A stretch of 64,000 nt of DNA from Wujia chipingensis (GTDB lineage: Bacteria > Bacillota > Clostridia > Lachnospirales > Lachnospiraceae), in NCBI RefSeq assembly GCF_014337155.1, contig NZ_CP060632.1:1743001-1807000 (forward strand). The letters are read 5' to 3'. Shown in pieces: positions 42,665 through 51,723 of this stretch. How positions within the stretch are numbered: the first letter of the stretch is position 1; each line of letters begins with the position of its first letter. The notes below the pieces were generated by a model, which was not told the origin of the DNA, did no database searches, and was given only the letters and a program-made list of their open reading frames with translations. A program made the translations under genes and the position numbers.

Positions 42665-43807
42665 TCACTCTTTATCATAGTCATCTAAGAAATGATGCTT
42701 CACACCATTCTGCTTGTATGCGATCACCGTACTCAGATTCACATTCTCCACACTCTTGAAGATGTTTCCTTCCACAAATGGATTCGTCTTCGCAAGCTCA
42801 TGGATCAGTTTCTTCACTTCCAGACGTTTGGAATTACTCTGTCCATCCTTATCACATGAAGAACAGGTATCTGTAAATTTGCACGCACACTGGATAAAAT
42901 GCAGATGGTTCGCATCGCGCCAAGCTTTGATATCGTCCTCACGCACGAGATACAGCGGACGAATCAGTTCCATGCCCTCGAAATTCGTGCTATGGAGTTT
43001 CGGCATCATCGTCTGCACCTGCGCCCCATATAACATTCCCATAAGGATTGTCTCAATCACGTCATCATAATGATGTCCTAAGGCAATCTTGTTACAGCCA
43101 AGTGCCTTCGCCTGACTGTACAGATGTCCGCGCCGCATACGCGCGCACAGATAACACGGCGATTTCTCGACATGAAAGACTGATTCAAATATATCCGACT
43201 CAAATATCGTGATCGGAATATTTAAGTTCTTCGCGTTCGTCTCGATCACCTGACGGTTCTCCGGACTGTAGCCCGGATCCATCACCAGAAACTGCACACC
43301 AAAAGGAAACTTATTATGCCTTTTCAGCTCCTGGAACAGCTTCGCCATCAACATTGAATCCTTGCCACCAGAGATACAGACTGCGATATTATCTCCCGGT
43401 TTCACAAGTTCATATTCATTGATTGCTTTCGTGAACCTGCACCAGATTTTCTTTCGGAACCGCTTCCGTATGCTGTTCTCTACATCCTTTGCAAAATCCA
43501 CATCTGTCTGTTCCGCCGGTTCCTGCATGGCAAGCATCAGCCACGCCATATAGCCGCCGTCTAAGTTATAGGCTTCCACACCCTGTTCCCGTAACATCAG
43601 CACCGCATCCAGACTTGCCTCTCCACGTTTGCAGTAGATCAGTATCTTGCCTGCATCTTTCCACTCATCAATATACGTGGAAAGCTCTGCCTGTGGTACG
43701 GAAATCGCATCCGGCAGATGTCCATATGCATACGACATACTGTCCCGGATATCCACAATCGTATATGCCTTATAATCCTTTAATTCTTCTGGTGAAATAT
43801 CGTACAT
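42665..43807 (-). CDS. rhodanese / TtcA-like PP-loop ATPase fusion
   Basis: A 380-residue fusion. Residues 1-95 are a rhodanese domain with active-site loop IYCKRGEAS. From about 120 comes a PP-loop ATP pyrophosphatase with CISGGKDSMLMAKL (SGGxDS), then SPCYLCARMRRGHL and a third Cys region (CACKFTDTCSSC), as in the Fe-S-dependent TtcA tRNA thiolase. The design suggests persulfide capture by the rhodanese followed by ATP-dependent thiolation of a tRNA or another acceptor. Neighbours are bioB downstream and a ThiS-like sulfur carrier upstream. The target cannot be decided from sequence. Confidence 0.85.
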   Translation of the reverse strand: MYDISPEELKDYKAYTIVDIRDSMSYAYGHLPDAISVPQAELSTYIDEWKDAGKILIYCKRGEASLDAVLMLREQGVEAYNLDGGYMAWLMLAMQEPAEQTDVDFAKDVENSIRKRFRKKIWCRFTKAINEYELVKPGDNIAVCISGGKDSMLMAKLFQELKRHNKFPFGVQFLVMDPGYSPENRQVIETNAKNLNIPITIFESDIFESVFHVEKSPCYLCARMRRGHLYSQAKALGCNKIALGHHYDDVIETILMGMLYGAQVQTMMPKLHSTNFEGMELIRPLYLVREDDIKAWRDANHLHFIQCACKFTDTCSSCDKDGQSNSKRLEVKKLIHELAKTNPFVEGNIFKSVENVNLSTVIAYKQNGVKHHFLDDYDKE

Positions 43808-43833
43808 GTCCTTATCCTCCGAGCTAAAATCCA

Positions 43834-43863
43834 GGTAACACGCTTCGAATCAAAACTGTTACC
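43834..43863. other. hairpin between the sulfur carrier and PP-loop genes
   Basis: GGTAACA pairs with TGTTACC around a 16-base loop. It has no strong T-run, so it is more likely an attenuator or mRNA processing site than a full terminator. Confidence 0.4.
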
Positions 43864-43887
43864 CCTTTTATGTCCGTACTTTTTCAG

Positions 43888-44097
43888 TTATCTGCATCCG
43901 CCACCCATAAACGTCAGAAATTCTACCACATCGCCGTCGTGCAATCTGGTATCTGCGAATTGTTCGCGTTCCACAAAATCATCATTCACTGCCACCTTCA
44001 CATGCTCTGGCGTCTCTAACTGCTCCTGCGCAATCAGTTCTGCAACGGTGATTCCATCAGCAACTGTTTTATTTTTCCCAGATAATTCTATATTCAT
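43888..44097 (-). CDS. ThiS/MoaD-like sulfur carrier protein
   Basis: A 69-residue ubiquitin-like protein: MNIELSGK, AELIAQEQLETPEHVKVAVNDDFVE (quoted in part: PEHVKVAVNDDF), and GDVVEFLTFMGGGCR. ThiS carriers end in Gly-Gly to accept thiocarboxylate sulfur; here GGG is followed by Cys-Arg, so the di-glycine is not terminal. No thiamine genes are adjacent. The ATG overlaps the stop of the GGDEF gene (ATGA), indicating coupling. Confidence 0.82.
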   Translation of the reverse strand: MNIELSGKNKTVADGITVAELIAQEQLETPEHVKVAVNDDFVEREQFADTRLHDGDVVEFLTFMGGGCR

Positions 44098-45896
44098 GCG
44101 GGGTTCCTCCCTGTATAAAAATCATAACTGTTTCCTATTACTTTCTTGCAGGTATACATCGTAGCATCTGCCCGCTGGTATACCTTTTCAAATACATGCT
44201 CCCTATCTGGCGCACAAAGTACTGCACCCAGACTGACAGAGATAGCATCCCCTTCCATCTGAGGGATTGCAATATTCCGAATCCGTTCAAAAAATGCCTG
44301 TATCATCGTTTCCGCCTGCATTTGTTCCGTTATCTCCGGTGCATATACCGCAAACTCGTCTCCACCAAGCCGCATACAGACACCCGCCTGTTCGAAGGTC
44401 CGCTTTAATGCATCTGCAACCTGTATCAAAACCTCATCACCAATACTATGTCCATATGTATCATTGATATGCTTAAACTTATCGACATCAAACAACAGGA
44501 ACATACCATTTTTCTTCGCCTTTAACAACTTTTCAATCTGTGCTTCTCCATATCCGCGATTACAGATCTTTGTCAAAGCATCCATCCGGGACTGTACAAG
44601 CAGACGTTGTTCAAACTTTTTATTCTCTGTAATATTCATGACGCTTGTCAGACTGACACGATCTCCATTTGCCAGCGTAATCAGCTTTGTATGACAGAGC
44701 ACAAACACATGCTCATCGCCGCGCATGACTTCATATTCCCGCACATACGGCTCCACAAGTGTATCGCGTACTGCCAGATACTTTTCCATCGCCTTTTTAT
44801 CCACAAAATGGGACAGAAAATCCTCATGTGTAAGCTGGTTTTTCTTTGTCTCATCAATTCCAAGCATATCCAACAACGCACGGTTAATCACAAGAATCCG
44901 GTTCGTCTTGATTTCGACGGCAATCACACCGCCACTTTGCATCTGAAGCAGTTCTCCATAAATCTCATTCTGATTTGCCAATGCATGTTCGAGGGCTGCC
45001 TGATATTCGAGCTCCTTCTTTTTCTCATCATCAATCAACTGCACACCATAAATTACATTATTCAGATCACCATTTTCCAGTCGGTCAACGACGATAAAAT
45101 TCGCACGGCACCACTTGTCTGTGGAGCTGTAAAACTCATGGCTGATATAGTCACAGTGCTTCATCCGCTCATTTAACGTTGTAAGCTCGGAAAATGCAAG
45201 TGCGCCACCCCAATACTGCGCATCTGTCATATGCTCCATCGCGGTACGCATCTGTTCTGAAGCATGCTCCGTCTGCTTGACATATTTTCGCACATCACTG
45301 TTACTGTTAAATTCTTTCTGTGTATCCGCCGGAATATTCACCAGATACATGGAAATATATATACGTGCCAGCGCATTGATCACACGCTGTTCCAGTGTGA
45401 TTCGCTTCTGAATATCGTTTACGATCAGCGAAGCAACAGACCGGAGCAATGACAGTGTATAAGTGTTTTCGTTCGGATTATCCACACCGATAAATCCGAT
45501 CAGCTTCGTCTCTGAATAAAGCGGTGCCACCATCAGACTCTCTACGCCCTGCATTTTAAGCAGCCGGTACTCCTCAGAGTTTTCATCCAGTTCTCCATCT
45601 CTGGAATTTAAGTACACCTCTCCCTGCTCCTCAAATAAAACCAACCACCGGTCGATCGTGGATATCTCAAGGTTCTGCAGCATATCTTTCTCTGGTGTGA
45701 TTCCAGCCTTACAATATTCATAGGTGTTATCCATATGAATTTCATCTTCTGCAAACTCGAAAATGTACGCACGATCTGCATCGTGAAATTCCGCAATGAT
45801 TTCCAGCAGATTTTGAATTGCGTGATCCATATCACTTCCCGCACGAAGTGTATGGATACACTGCATCAAAGCCTCATCAAATTGTTCATGCTCCAT
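44094..45896 (-). CDS. GAF/PAS-containing diguanylate cyclase
   Basis: A 600-residue soluble protein. The N-terminal GAF domain covers about 10-165 (ADRAYIFEF, ESLMVAPLYSETKLIGFIGVDN), followed by a middle region, a PAS-like segment at about 305-415 (GGVIAVEIKTNRILVINRAL) and a GGDEF domain at about 430-595. The catalytic signature is intact (MRLGGDEFAVYAPE), with DVDKFKHINDTYGHSIGDEVL before it. It should make cyclic di-GMP. No EAL domain is present. It lies 19 bases after the giant hybrid sensor, suggesting a shared signalling operon that continues into the thiS-like gene. Confidence 0.9.
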   Translation of the reverse strand: MEHEQFDEALMQCIHTLRAGSDMDHAIQNLLEIIAEFHDADRAYIFEFAEDEIHMDNTYEYCKAGITPEKDMLQNLEISTIDRWLVLFEEQGEVYLNSRDGELDENSEEYRLLKMQGVESLMVAPLYSETKLIGFIGVDNPNENTYTLSLLRSVASLIVNDIQKRITLEQRVINALARIYISMYLVNIPADTQKEFNSNSDVRKYVKQTEHASEQMRTAMEHMTDAQYWGGALAFSELTTLNERMKHCDYISHEFYSSTDKWCRANFIVVDRLENGDLNNVIYGVQLIDDEKKKELEYQAALEHALANQNEIYGELLQMQSGGVIAVEIKTNRILVINRALLDMLGIDETKKNQLTHEDFLSHFVDKKAMEKYLAVRDTLVEPYVREYEVMRGDEHVFVLCHTKLITLANGDRVSLTSVMNITENKKFEQRLLVQSRMDALTKICNRGYGEAQIEKLLKAKKNGMFLLFDVDKFKHINDTYGHSIGDEVLIQVADALKRTFEQAGVCMRLGGDEFAVYAPEITEQMQAETMIQAFFERIRNIAIPQMEGDAISVSLGAVLCAPDREHVFEKVYQRADATMYTCKKVIGNSYDFYTGRNPA

Positions 45897-45915
45897 TTTT
45901 TCATCCCCTTTTTAT

Positions 45916-48900
45916 TTACAGTTTCAAATCCTGGTATGTGTTCACAAGCTCTGTGATCATATCGGCATTTTCTGATTCTGTCGCCTCAGAAAGTGCCTGT
46001 AAAAACTCCAGATTATCTCCATCATAGCCATAGCTTTTCAGGCGATCCAGATGTGTTCTTACCTGCTCAAAATCCCCTGTCTTGGCAAATTCCGCCATCT
46101 TATCAAGCACCGCGATTGAAATTACCGTCAGATCCTGTGGTATCTGCATAGCTTCGTCGGATTCTGCCTGGTCAGAATCTTCATCTTCCACGACGGCTTC
46201 CTTTTCACTTTGCTGTGCCATCTTTGCCGCATACTCTTCATCCGTCATACCGGATACCTCATCAACAAACCGCTCATAATCCTCCAAGATCAAAAGCAGA
46301 TATACAAGCTCGTCAATGAATCCTCGCAGATTCTGCCGCAGCTGGTCACGCTTTCCAACATTGATTGACGTCTCCATTCTTGCTGCATATCTTGCAAGCT
46401 CATATGCGCCAATGCTATTCGATAACGTACGAATCGAATGAATCTTCGTCTTAAATGCCCGGATATCCCGCGTTGACTTCTCTGCCAGGGTGTTCGCTAC
46501 ATCTTTGTTCTGTGAATAAAATGCCTGTATCAGCTTATTATACACTTCGATACTTCCACCGATACGTTGAATTGCTTCTTCCACATCCAGCGATTCCTGT
46601 AGGCGAAGCAGTCCTTCCCGGAACCGTGAGCCCTCGATCAAAAGGCGGATATCATCCGAACGCTCCTGTAACTTATCCTCTGGCAGACAATCCTTTAATA
46701 TGGCTGCCACCCGTCGTGGTTCGATCGGTTTTACCATACTGTCTGTAAATCCAGCCGATATATGACTGCCACGATTTCCCTCAATAGCATCTGGATCAAG
46801 CGCAATAATCGGTAACATCGCATACCTGATATCATCCAGTTCCCGAATTTCCTTCATTGCATCAATACCATTCATGATCGGCATTGACAAATCCATAAAG
46901 ACAACATCATACTCATGATTCAATACCATATCAATTGCGCTAAGTCCCGATGTCGCAACATCCAGCTTCATATCAAAGGATGTAAGCACTTTGCGGCTAA
47001 CCTCAATGCTGACCTCATCATCATCGACCAGCAGTGCGGATACCTCCGGCAGCCACAGCTTCTCCGCATCCTCCTTGGATACGGTATCCTCGATCTTCGA
47101 TACAACCTGTCCACTGCTCAGCTTTACAGCCGGCTTCTGGTTCAATGACAAAACAAAGGTCGAACCAGCGCCATATACACTTTCCACAGATAACTCCGCA
47201 TCCAGAATATCCGCGTAACCCTTTGCAATTGCAAGTCCAACGCCATGTCCCGGATGGGTACTGTTTTTCATGCTGTCTCCACTCTCATACAGATCAAATA
47301 TATTATCCAGCCGCTCTTCCTGAATTCCAATACCAGTATCTGCAATCGTAAATACAATATTTAACATATCCTGATGTGCATGATCCGTATACCCATAGCT
47401 GTCCACAGACAGGGTAATACTTCCCTGCTTCGTATAGCGAATCGCATTGTCCAGCAGACGCACCAGAATATTTCGGATCTTATCAACATCGCCGATCAGA
47501 TTGTCTGTTACATTTTCACCAAGCTCTACAAAGAACTTTACAGACTTATCCTTATCGGCAAGCTCCTGCAATGCAAGCTCCGACATATCCGCTACCAGAT
47601 CCGAGATTGCGTAATTACTCTCCTCCAACTCAAAACGTCCAGATTCCAGTTTGGCAAGCAATATAATATCATCGACACTCGCCAGGATATCATTTCCGAT
47701 ATCATAGATACCGCGGATATCCTTTCGATATGGAGAATCCTTATCTACCATATGCAGAAGTTCATCTGCCTTCACCATCATCGCATGAATTGGTGTCTTG
47801 ATCTCATTACTCATGTTTGCTAAGTAATCGTTCTTCGCGGTACTTGTCTTGACCGCTTCTTCATGCTCTCTCGACAACTGCTCCAACGCAGAGGTCTTGG
47901 ATTTCAGCATCCGTCTGACACGGATCACCGTGAGGACCAGAAGTAAAAATACAATTACCAGACTGAATATCAGGATAATACGTGCCATCGGACTTTCAAA
48001 GACACTCTTCTCCTTTTCAATCACGAACGAAAGTGGCTCTGCACACGCAGTTCCGTCGCCATTATACGCGTTCACAGTAAATGTGTAAACACCACCGTCC
48101 AGATTCGTATAAACGGCCTGCAGCACATCGTCACCGTGCAGTTCGGTCGGATTGGACTCAAATCCTTCCAACCGGTACTCCACCTTGATATTCGACCGGT
48201 TTGTATAGGAAAATACCGCAAAATCAATTGTCACCTTCGATGCATCACTTTTGATCACAAGACCATCATTCAGATCATCAAATTCATAGGAAGTTCCATC
48301 AATATCAATCCGTGTAACCTTAATAATCGGCTGCACTTCGTTGTACCAGATATGTTCCGTATCTAAAACTGAAATGCCCTCATTACAGCAAATATACAGT
48401 TTTCCTTTTGTATCAATACATGCATTTCCGGTCGTATTGATCGTCTTCGTCAGACCGTCTCCCGTCGCAAAATACCGCCCGGATATTCCGTTACTTCCAA
48501 GCAGCTCATCTTCCGAAGAGCGAAGCACGCCCATCGAACCAATCAGCCAGACAGACCCACGCGCGATCTCGATATCATACACACTGTTTGAATATTCTAC
48601 ATTACTGATCATACGAAACGCTTCGCTATAGAAGCACAAACCACTGTCTGTCCCAATCCAGACACCCTGATCGCCCTGTGCAAAACAGGATACAACATCC
48701 GAATTTAAACCATCCTCGGTGCTGTAATGCAGTAAGGTATCCTTTCCAGCTTCCAATTCATAGATTCCTTCACCGTCCGTTCCTGCCAGTATATCGCCCT
48801 CCCGTGTCTCAAACAGCGACAATATATTAACCTCGGCAAGTTCCTCCCCGCTATGATAAACCTGTTCCACTTTTCCAGTCTCATCCAGAATTGCAAGTCC

Positions 48901-50280
48901 TTCTGTCGTAGCAACCGCAAGCCTGCCATCAGACAATGGCAGCGTACAATTCACCGCCATACCCGGCAATCCATCCGATCTTCCGTACACCGTGATCGTT
49001 CCGTCTGCCTGATATTTCACAACGCCATATTTTCGATTGGTCGATATCCACAATGTACCAGAATCGTCTGCAGTGATATGCCGTACACTAACATTCTTCA
49101 GAAGTTCTGTCAGATCATTGACTTCCTGCTCTTCCTTTGCATTGTAGATATAAAGTCCATCATCCGTTGCAATGTATTTCTTCCCACGATATTCATATAC
49201 AGCATTTACCATGCTCTCAGCCATGCCACTTGCCATATTGTAATCAGAGAATTTGCTTTTCGTCAAAAGCAGCAGTCCAAGACGAGAAGATGCAATCCAA
49301 TAATTCCCCTCGTAATCCTGAATCATATCGGAGATATACGTATCAATCTGGCTGTCATTGATGCGAACAAAATTTGACTGCTTATCAAAATATCCATATC
49401 CGTTATCTGCACACACCCACAGTCTGCCTTCTGCATCCTGCATGAAATTGTTAATGCCCTCAACACCGGCTGCCAGCGTCCGTTTGCTTGTTGCTGTCCG
49501 GTACGCACGGACTTCCCTGCCGCTGCTTCCTACATAAACATAATCCTGACAAGTCTGAATCGTGTTCCATTCTTCTCCCGACTCTTCCTGCTCTGTAATC
49601 TCGTGCAGCACACCTTCCTGATTAAATACATAGATTTTTCCACCTGCAGCAAGTCCCCAGATCTCATCGTCTTTTGCAGTCAGCCCACGGAATTCCATAC
49701 TTGCAAGCACTGCATCCGAATACGCAGCGAGACAATACGCCGAAGTATCTGAACGTTTATCCTGATCTGCCTGTGCAACCACAAACAAGCCACTTGTACA
49801 TGCCACATAGATTGTCCCATCCTGTCCTTCCGTGATTGCAAGAATCGTTTTATTTCCATTGTAATATTCTTCCTGCAGATGATGTGTCTGTCCATCCTCG
49901 ATATAAAACAATCCATAGTTGTCCGTGCCGATCCACATCCGTCCATCCTGATCCTGCATGATACAATTGATCGAATACAGATCCGTACGATCCGTATCCC
50001 ACAGGTCAATGCTCTGAAATCCGGAACCATTGGAACGATAAAGTCCGCCATCGGTTCCTGCCCATATATATCCAGACGACGACTGATACAAGCAATTTAC
50101 CTCATTGCTGCCGATGCCTGATTTCTGATTATATACAGACTGCATATAACCAGCCAGAAAAGAATCCTTCGCATAGGACATAACCGGATTCCAAAAAGAA
50201 AACAGCAGAAAAAGGCATACCATAAGGAATGCCATACTTTCTGCTGCCAATTTATGATTGTTCCACTTATTCTTTATCAT
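45916..50280 (-). CDS. two-component propeller hybrid sensor with Asn in place of the H-box His
   Basis: A 1454-residue protein. A signal/anchor helix (about 12-37) precedes a beta-propeller sensor (about 50-650; many repeats such as GYIWAGTDGGLYR and GRMWIGTDNYGLFY), a Y_Y_Y domain (about 690-770), a membrane helix (about 777-800), and a HisKA-like helix reading NMSNEIKTPIHAMM. The expected SHExRTP histidine is Asn825. The ATPase domain has its N-box (LLDNAIRYT), G1 (IADTGIGIQ) and G2 (GHGVGLAIA). A receiver domain follows (LLVDDDEVS, VVFMDLSMPIMNG, MVKPIEP), then an Hpt-like domain with KIHSIRTLSNS. It may signal through another kinase or a heterodimer. Confidence 0.9.
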   Translation of the reverse strand: MIKNKWNNHKLAAESMAFLMVCLFLLFSFWNPVMSYAKDSFLAGYMQSVYNQKSGIGSNEVNCLYQSSSGYIWAGTDGGLYRSNGSGFQSIDLWDTDRTDLYSINCIMQDQDGRMWIGTDNYGLFYIEDGQTHHLQEEYYNGNKTILAITEGQDGTIYVACTSGLFVVAQADQDKRSDTSAYCLAAYSDAVLASMEFRGLTAKDDEIWGLAAGGKIYVFNQEGVLHEITEQEESGEEWNTIQTCQDYVYVGSSGREVRAYRTATSKRTLAAGVEGINNFMQDAEGRLWVCADNGYGYFDKQSNFVRINDSQIDTYISDMIQDYEGNYWIASSRLGLLLLTKSKFSDYNMASGMAESMVNAVYEYRGKKYIATDDGLYIYNAKEEQEVNDLTELLKNVSVRHITADDSGTLWISTNRKYGVVKYQADGTITVYGRSDGLPGMAVNCTLPLSDGRLAVATTEGLAILDETGKVEQVYHSGEELAEVNILSLFETREGDILAGTDGEGIYELEAGKDTLLHYSTEDGLNSDVVSCFAQGDQGVWIGTDSGLCFYSEAFRMISNVEYSNSVYDIEIARGSVWLIGSMGVLRSSEDELLGSNGISGRYFATGDGLTKTINTTGNACIDTKGKLYICCNEGISVLDTEHIWYNEVQPIIKVTRIDIDGTSYEFDDLNDGLVIKSDASKVTIDFAVFSYTNRSNIKVEYRLEGFESNPTELHGDDVLQAVYTNLDGGVYTFTVNAYNGDGTACAEPLSFVIEKEKSVFESPMARIILIFSLVIVFLLLVLTVIRVRRMLKSKTSALEQLSREHEEAVKTSTAKNDYLANMSNEIKTPIHAMMVKADELLHMVDKDSPYRKDIRGIYDIGNDILASVDDIILLAKLESGRFELEESNYAISDLVADMSELALQELADKDKSVKFFVELGENVTDNLIGDVDKIRNILVRLLDNAIRYTKQGSITLSVDSYGYTDHAHQDMLNIVFTIADTGIGIQEERLDNIFDLYESGDSMKNSTHPGHGVGLAIAKGYADILDAELSVESVYGAGSTFVLSLNQKPAVKLSSGQVVSKIEDTVSKEDAEKLWLPEVSALLVDDDEVSIEVSRKVLTSFDMKLDVATSGLSAIDMVLNHEYDVVFMDLSMPIMNGIDAMKEIRELDDIRYAMLPIIALDPDAIEGNRGSHISAGFTDSMVKPIEPRRVAAILKDCLPEDKLQERSDDIRLLIEGSRFREGLLRLQESLDVEEAIQRIGGSIEVYNKLIQAFYSQNKDVANTLAEKSTRDIRAFKTKIHSIRTLSNSIGAYELARYAARMETSINVGKRDQLRQNLRGFIDELVYLLLILEDYERFVDEVSGMTDEEYAAKMAQQSEKEAVVEDEDSDQAESDEAMQIPQDLTVISIAVLDKMAEFAKTGDFEQVRTHLDRLKSYGYDGDNLEFLQALSEATESENADMITELVNTYQDLKL

Positions 50281-50308
50281 ATTGGTATCAATCTTTATCT
50301 TTCATTGT

Positions 50309-51688
50309 TTATGCTTCTTTTAAGAATACTTTATAGCACTTGTACGCCTCGTAAATATCTGCCTTGGATGTGATTTCCCAAGGTGCATGCATATTTAAAA
50401 CTGCAACTCCACAGTCGATCACTTCCATGCCATACAATGACAGGATGTAGGCAATCGTTCCGCCACCACCGACATCGACCTTTCCAAGTTCTGCCGTCTG
50501 GAAGCAGACCTCATTTTTATCCATCATCTTACGAATACGCGCAATGTATTCTGCATTTGCATCGTTACTTCCAGATTTTCCTCTGGAACCGGTAAACTTG
50601 CTGAATACAACACCACGTCCAAAATAAGACGCGTTATTTTTCTCAAATGCATTTGCAAATAAAGGATCATACGCTGCATTTACATCGGATGAAAGCATGC
50701 TGGAGTTTGCCAGACATCTGCGCAACGATAACTCGCTGAATTCTCCCATTGCATCCATCAGCTCTGCCACGGAATTCTCGAAGAAACGGGACTGCATACC
50801 TGTCGCACCGACACTTCCGATCTCCTCTTTGTCTGTAAGCAGACAACAGGTTGTTTTTTCTACTTCCTCCACTTCCAGCATCGCTGCCAGAGATGTATAT
50901 GCGCAGACACGGTCATCCTGTCCATAAGACATAACCATACTGTGATCCAGACCTGCCTCCCGTGCATGTCCGGCTGGAACAACCTCGATCTCTGCAGACA
51001 TGAAGTCCTCTTCTGTCATATCATATTTCTCTTTCAGAATCTCAAGGATACCTTCTTTCACTGCATCCTTTTCCTTTCCTTCCAAAGGCTTACTGCCTAC
51101 GAGGACATCCAGGTTTTCTCCCTCGATTACCTTGTTTGCCTTTTTCTCCATCTGCTCACCAGCCAGATGGATCAACAGATCCGTCACACAGAAGACCGGA
51201 TCATTCTTATCCTCACCGACATTGACTGTGATCACAGTTCCATCCTTCTTTGCAACCACACCATGCAATGCAAGTGGCAATGTTACCCACTGATATTTCT
51301 TGATACCACCATAGTAATGTGTATCCAGATATGCAAACTCTTCGCTCTCATACAACGGATTCTGCTTTACGTCCATACGAGGCGAATCAATATGTGCACC
51401 TAAGATGTTCATACCCTTTTCAAGCTTCTTCTTTCCAATCTGGAACAGGGCAACTGTCTTGTCCATGCAGACGCTATATACTTTATCACCTGCCTTGAGT
51501 GCTTTCTTATCCTTTGTGATATCTGCCAGATTCACATAGCCTTTTTCTTCTGCCTGCTTTACAATCTGCTTTACACACTCACGTTCCGTCTTTCCTTTAT
51601 CCAGAAACTTCAGATAGTTCTTACAAAGCTTCTCCAGCTCATCTAACTGCTTTTTATTGTACGTTGTCCATGCATTTTTACGTCTCAT
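50309..51688 (-). CDS. M18-family aminopeptidase
   Basis: A 459-residue cytoplasmic metallopeptidase of the M18 (aspartyl aminopeptidase-like) family. Metal and catalytic motifs: GAHIDSPRMD, GQDDRVCAYTSL, LTDKEEIGSVGATG, and the C-terminal VLNMHAPWE. It releases acidic N-terminal residues in characterised relatives. I chose ATG 51688 since GACAGGAGGCT stands at the right distance; the ATG two codons earlier is too close. It follows the aminotransferase gene by 35 bases. Confidence 0.92.
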   Translation of the reverse strand: MRRKNAWTTYNKKQLDELEKLCKNYLKFLDKGKTERECVKQIVKQAEEKGYVNLADITKDKKALKAGDKVYSVCMDKTVALFQIGKKKLEKGMNILGAHIDSPRMDVKQNPLYESEEFAYLDTHYYGGIKKYQWVTLPLALHGVVAKKDGTVITVNVGEDKNDPVFCVTDLLIHLAGEQMEKKANKVIEGENLDVLVGSKPLEGKEKDAVKEGILEILKEKYDMTEEDFMSAEIEVVPAGHAREAGLDHSMVMSYGQDDRVCAYTSLAAMLEVEEVEKTTCCLLTDKEEIGSVGATGMQSRFFENSVAELMDAMGEFSELSLRRCLANSSMLSSDVNAAYDPLFANAFEKNNASYFGRGVVFSKFTGSRGKSGSNDANAEYIARIRKMMDKNEVCFQTAELGKVDVGGGGTIAYILSLYGMEVIDCGVAVLNMHAPWEITSKADIYEAYKCYKVFLKEA

Positions 51689-51723
51689 TGTCATAGCCTC
51701 CTGTCAAAAACACTTTACCTTCA

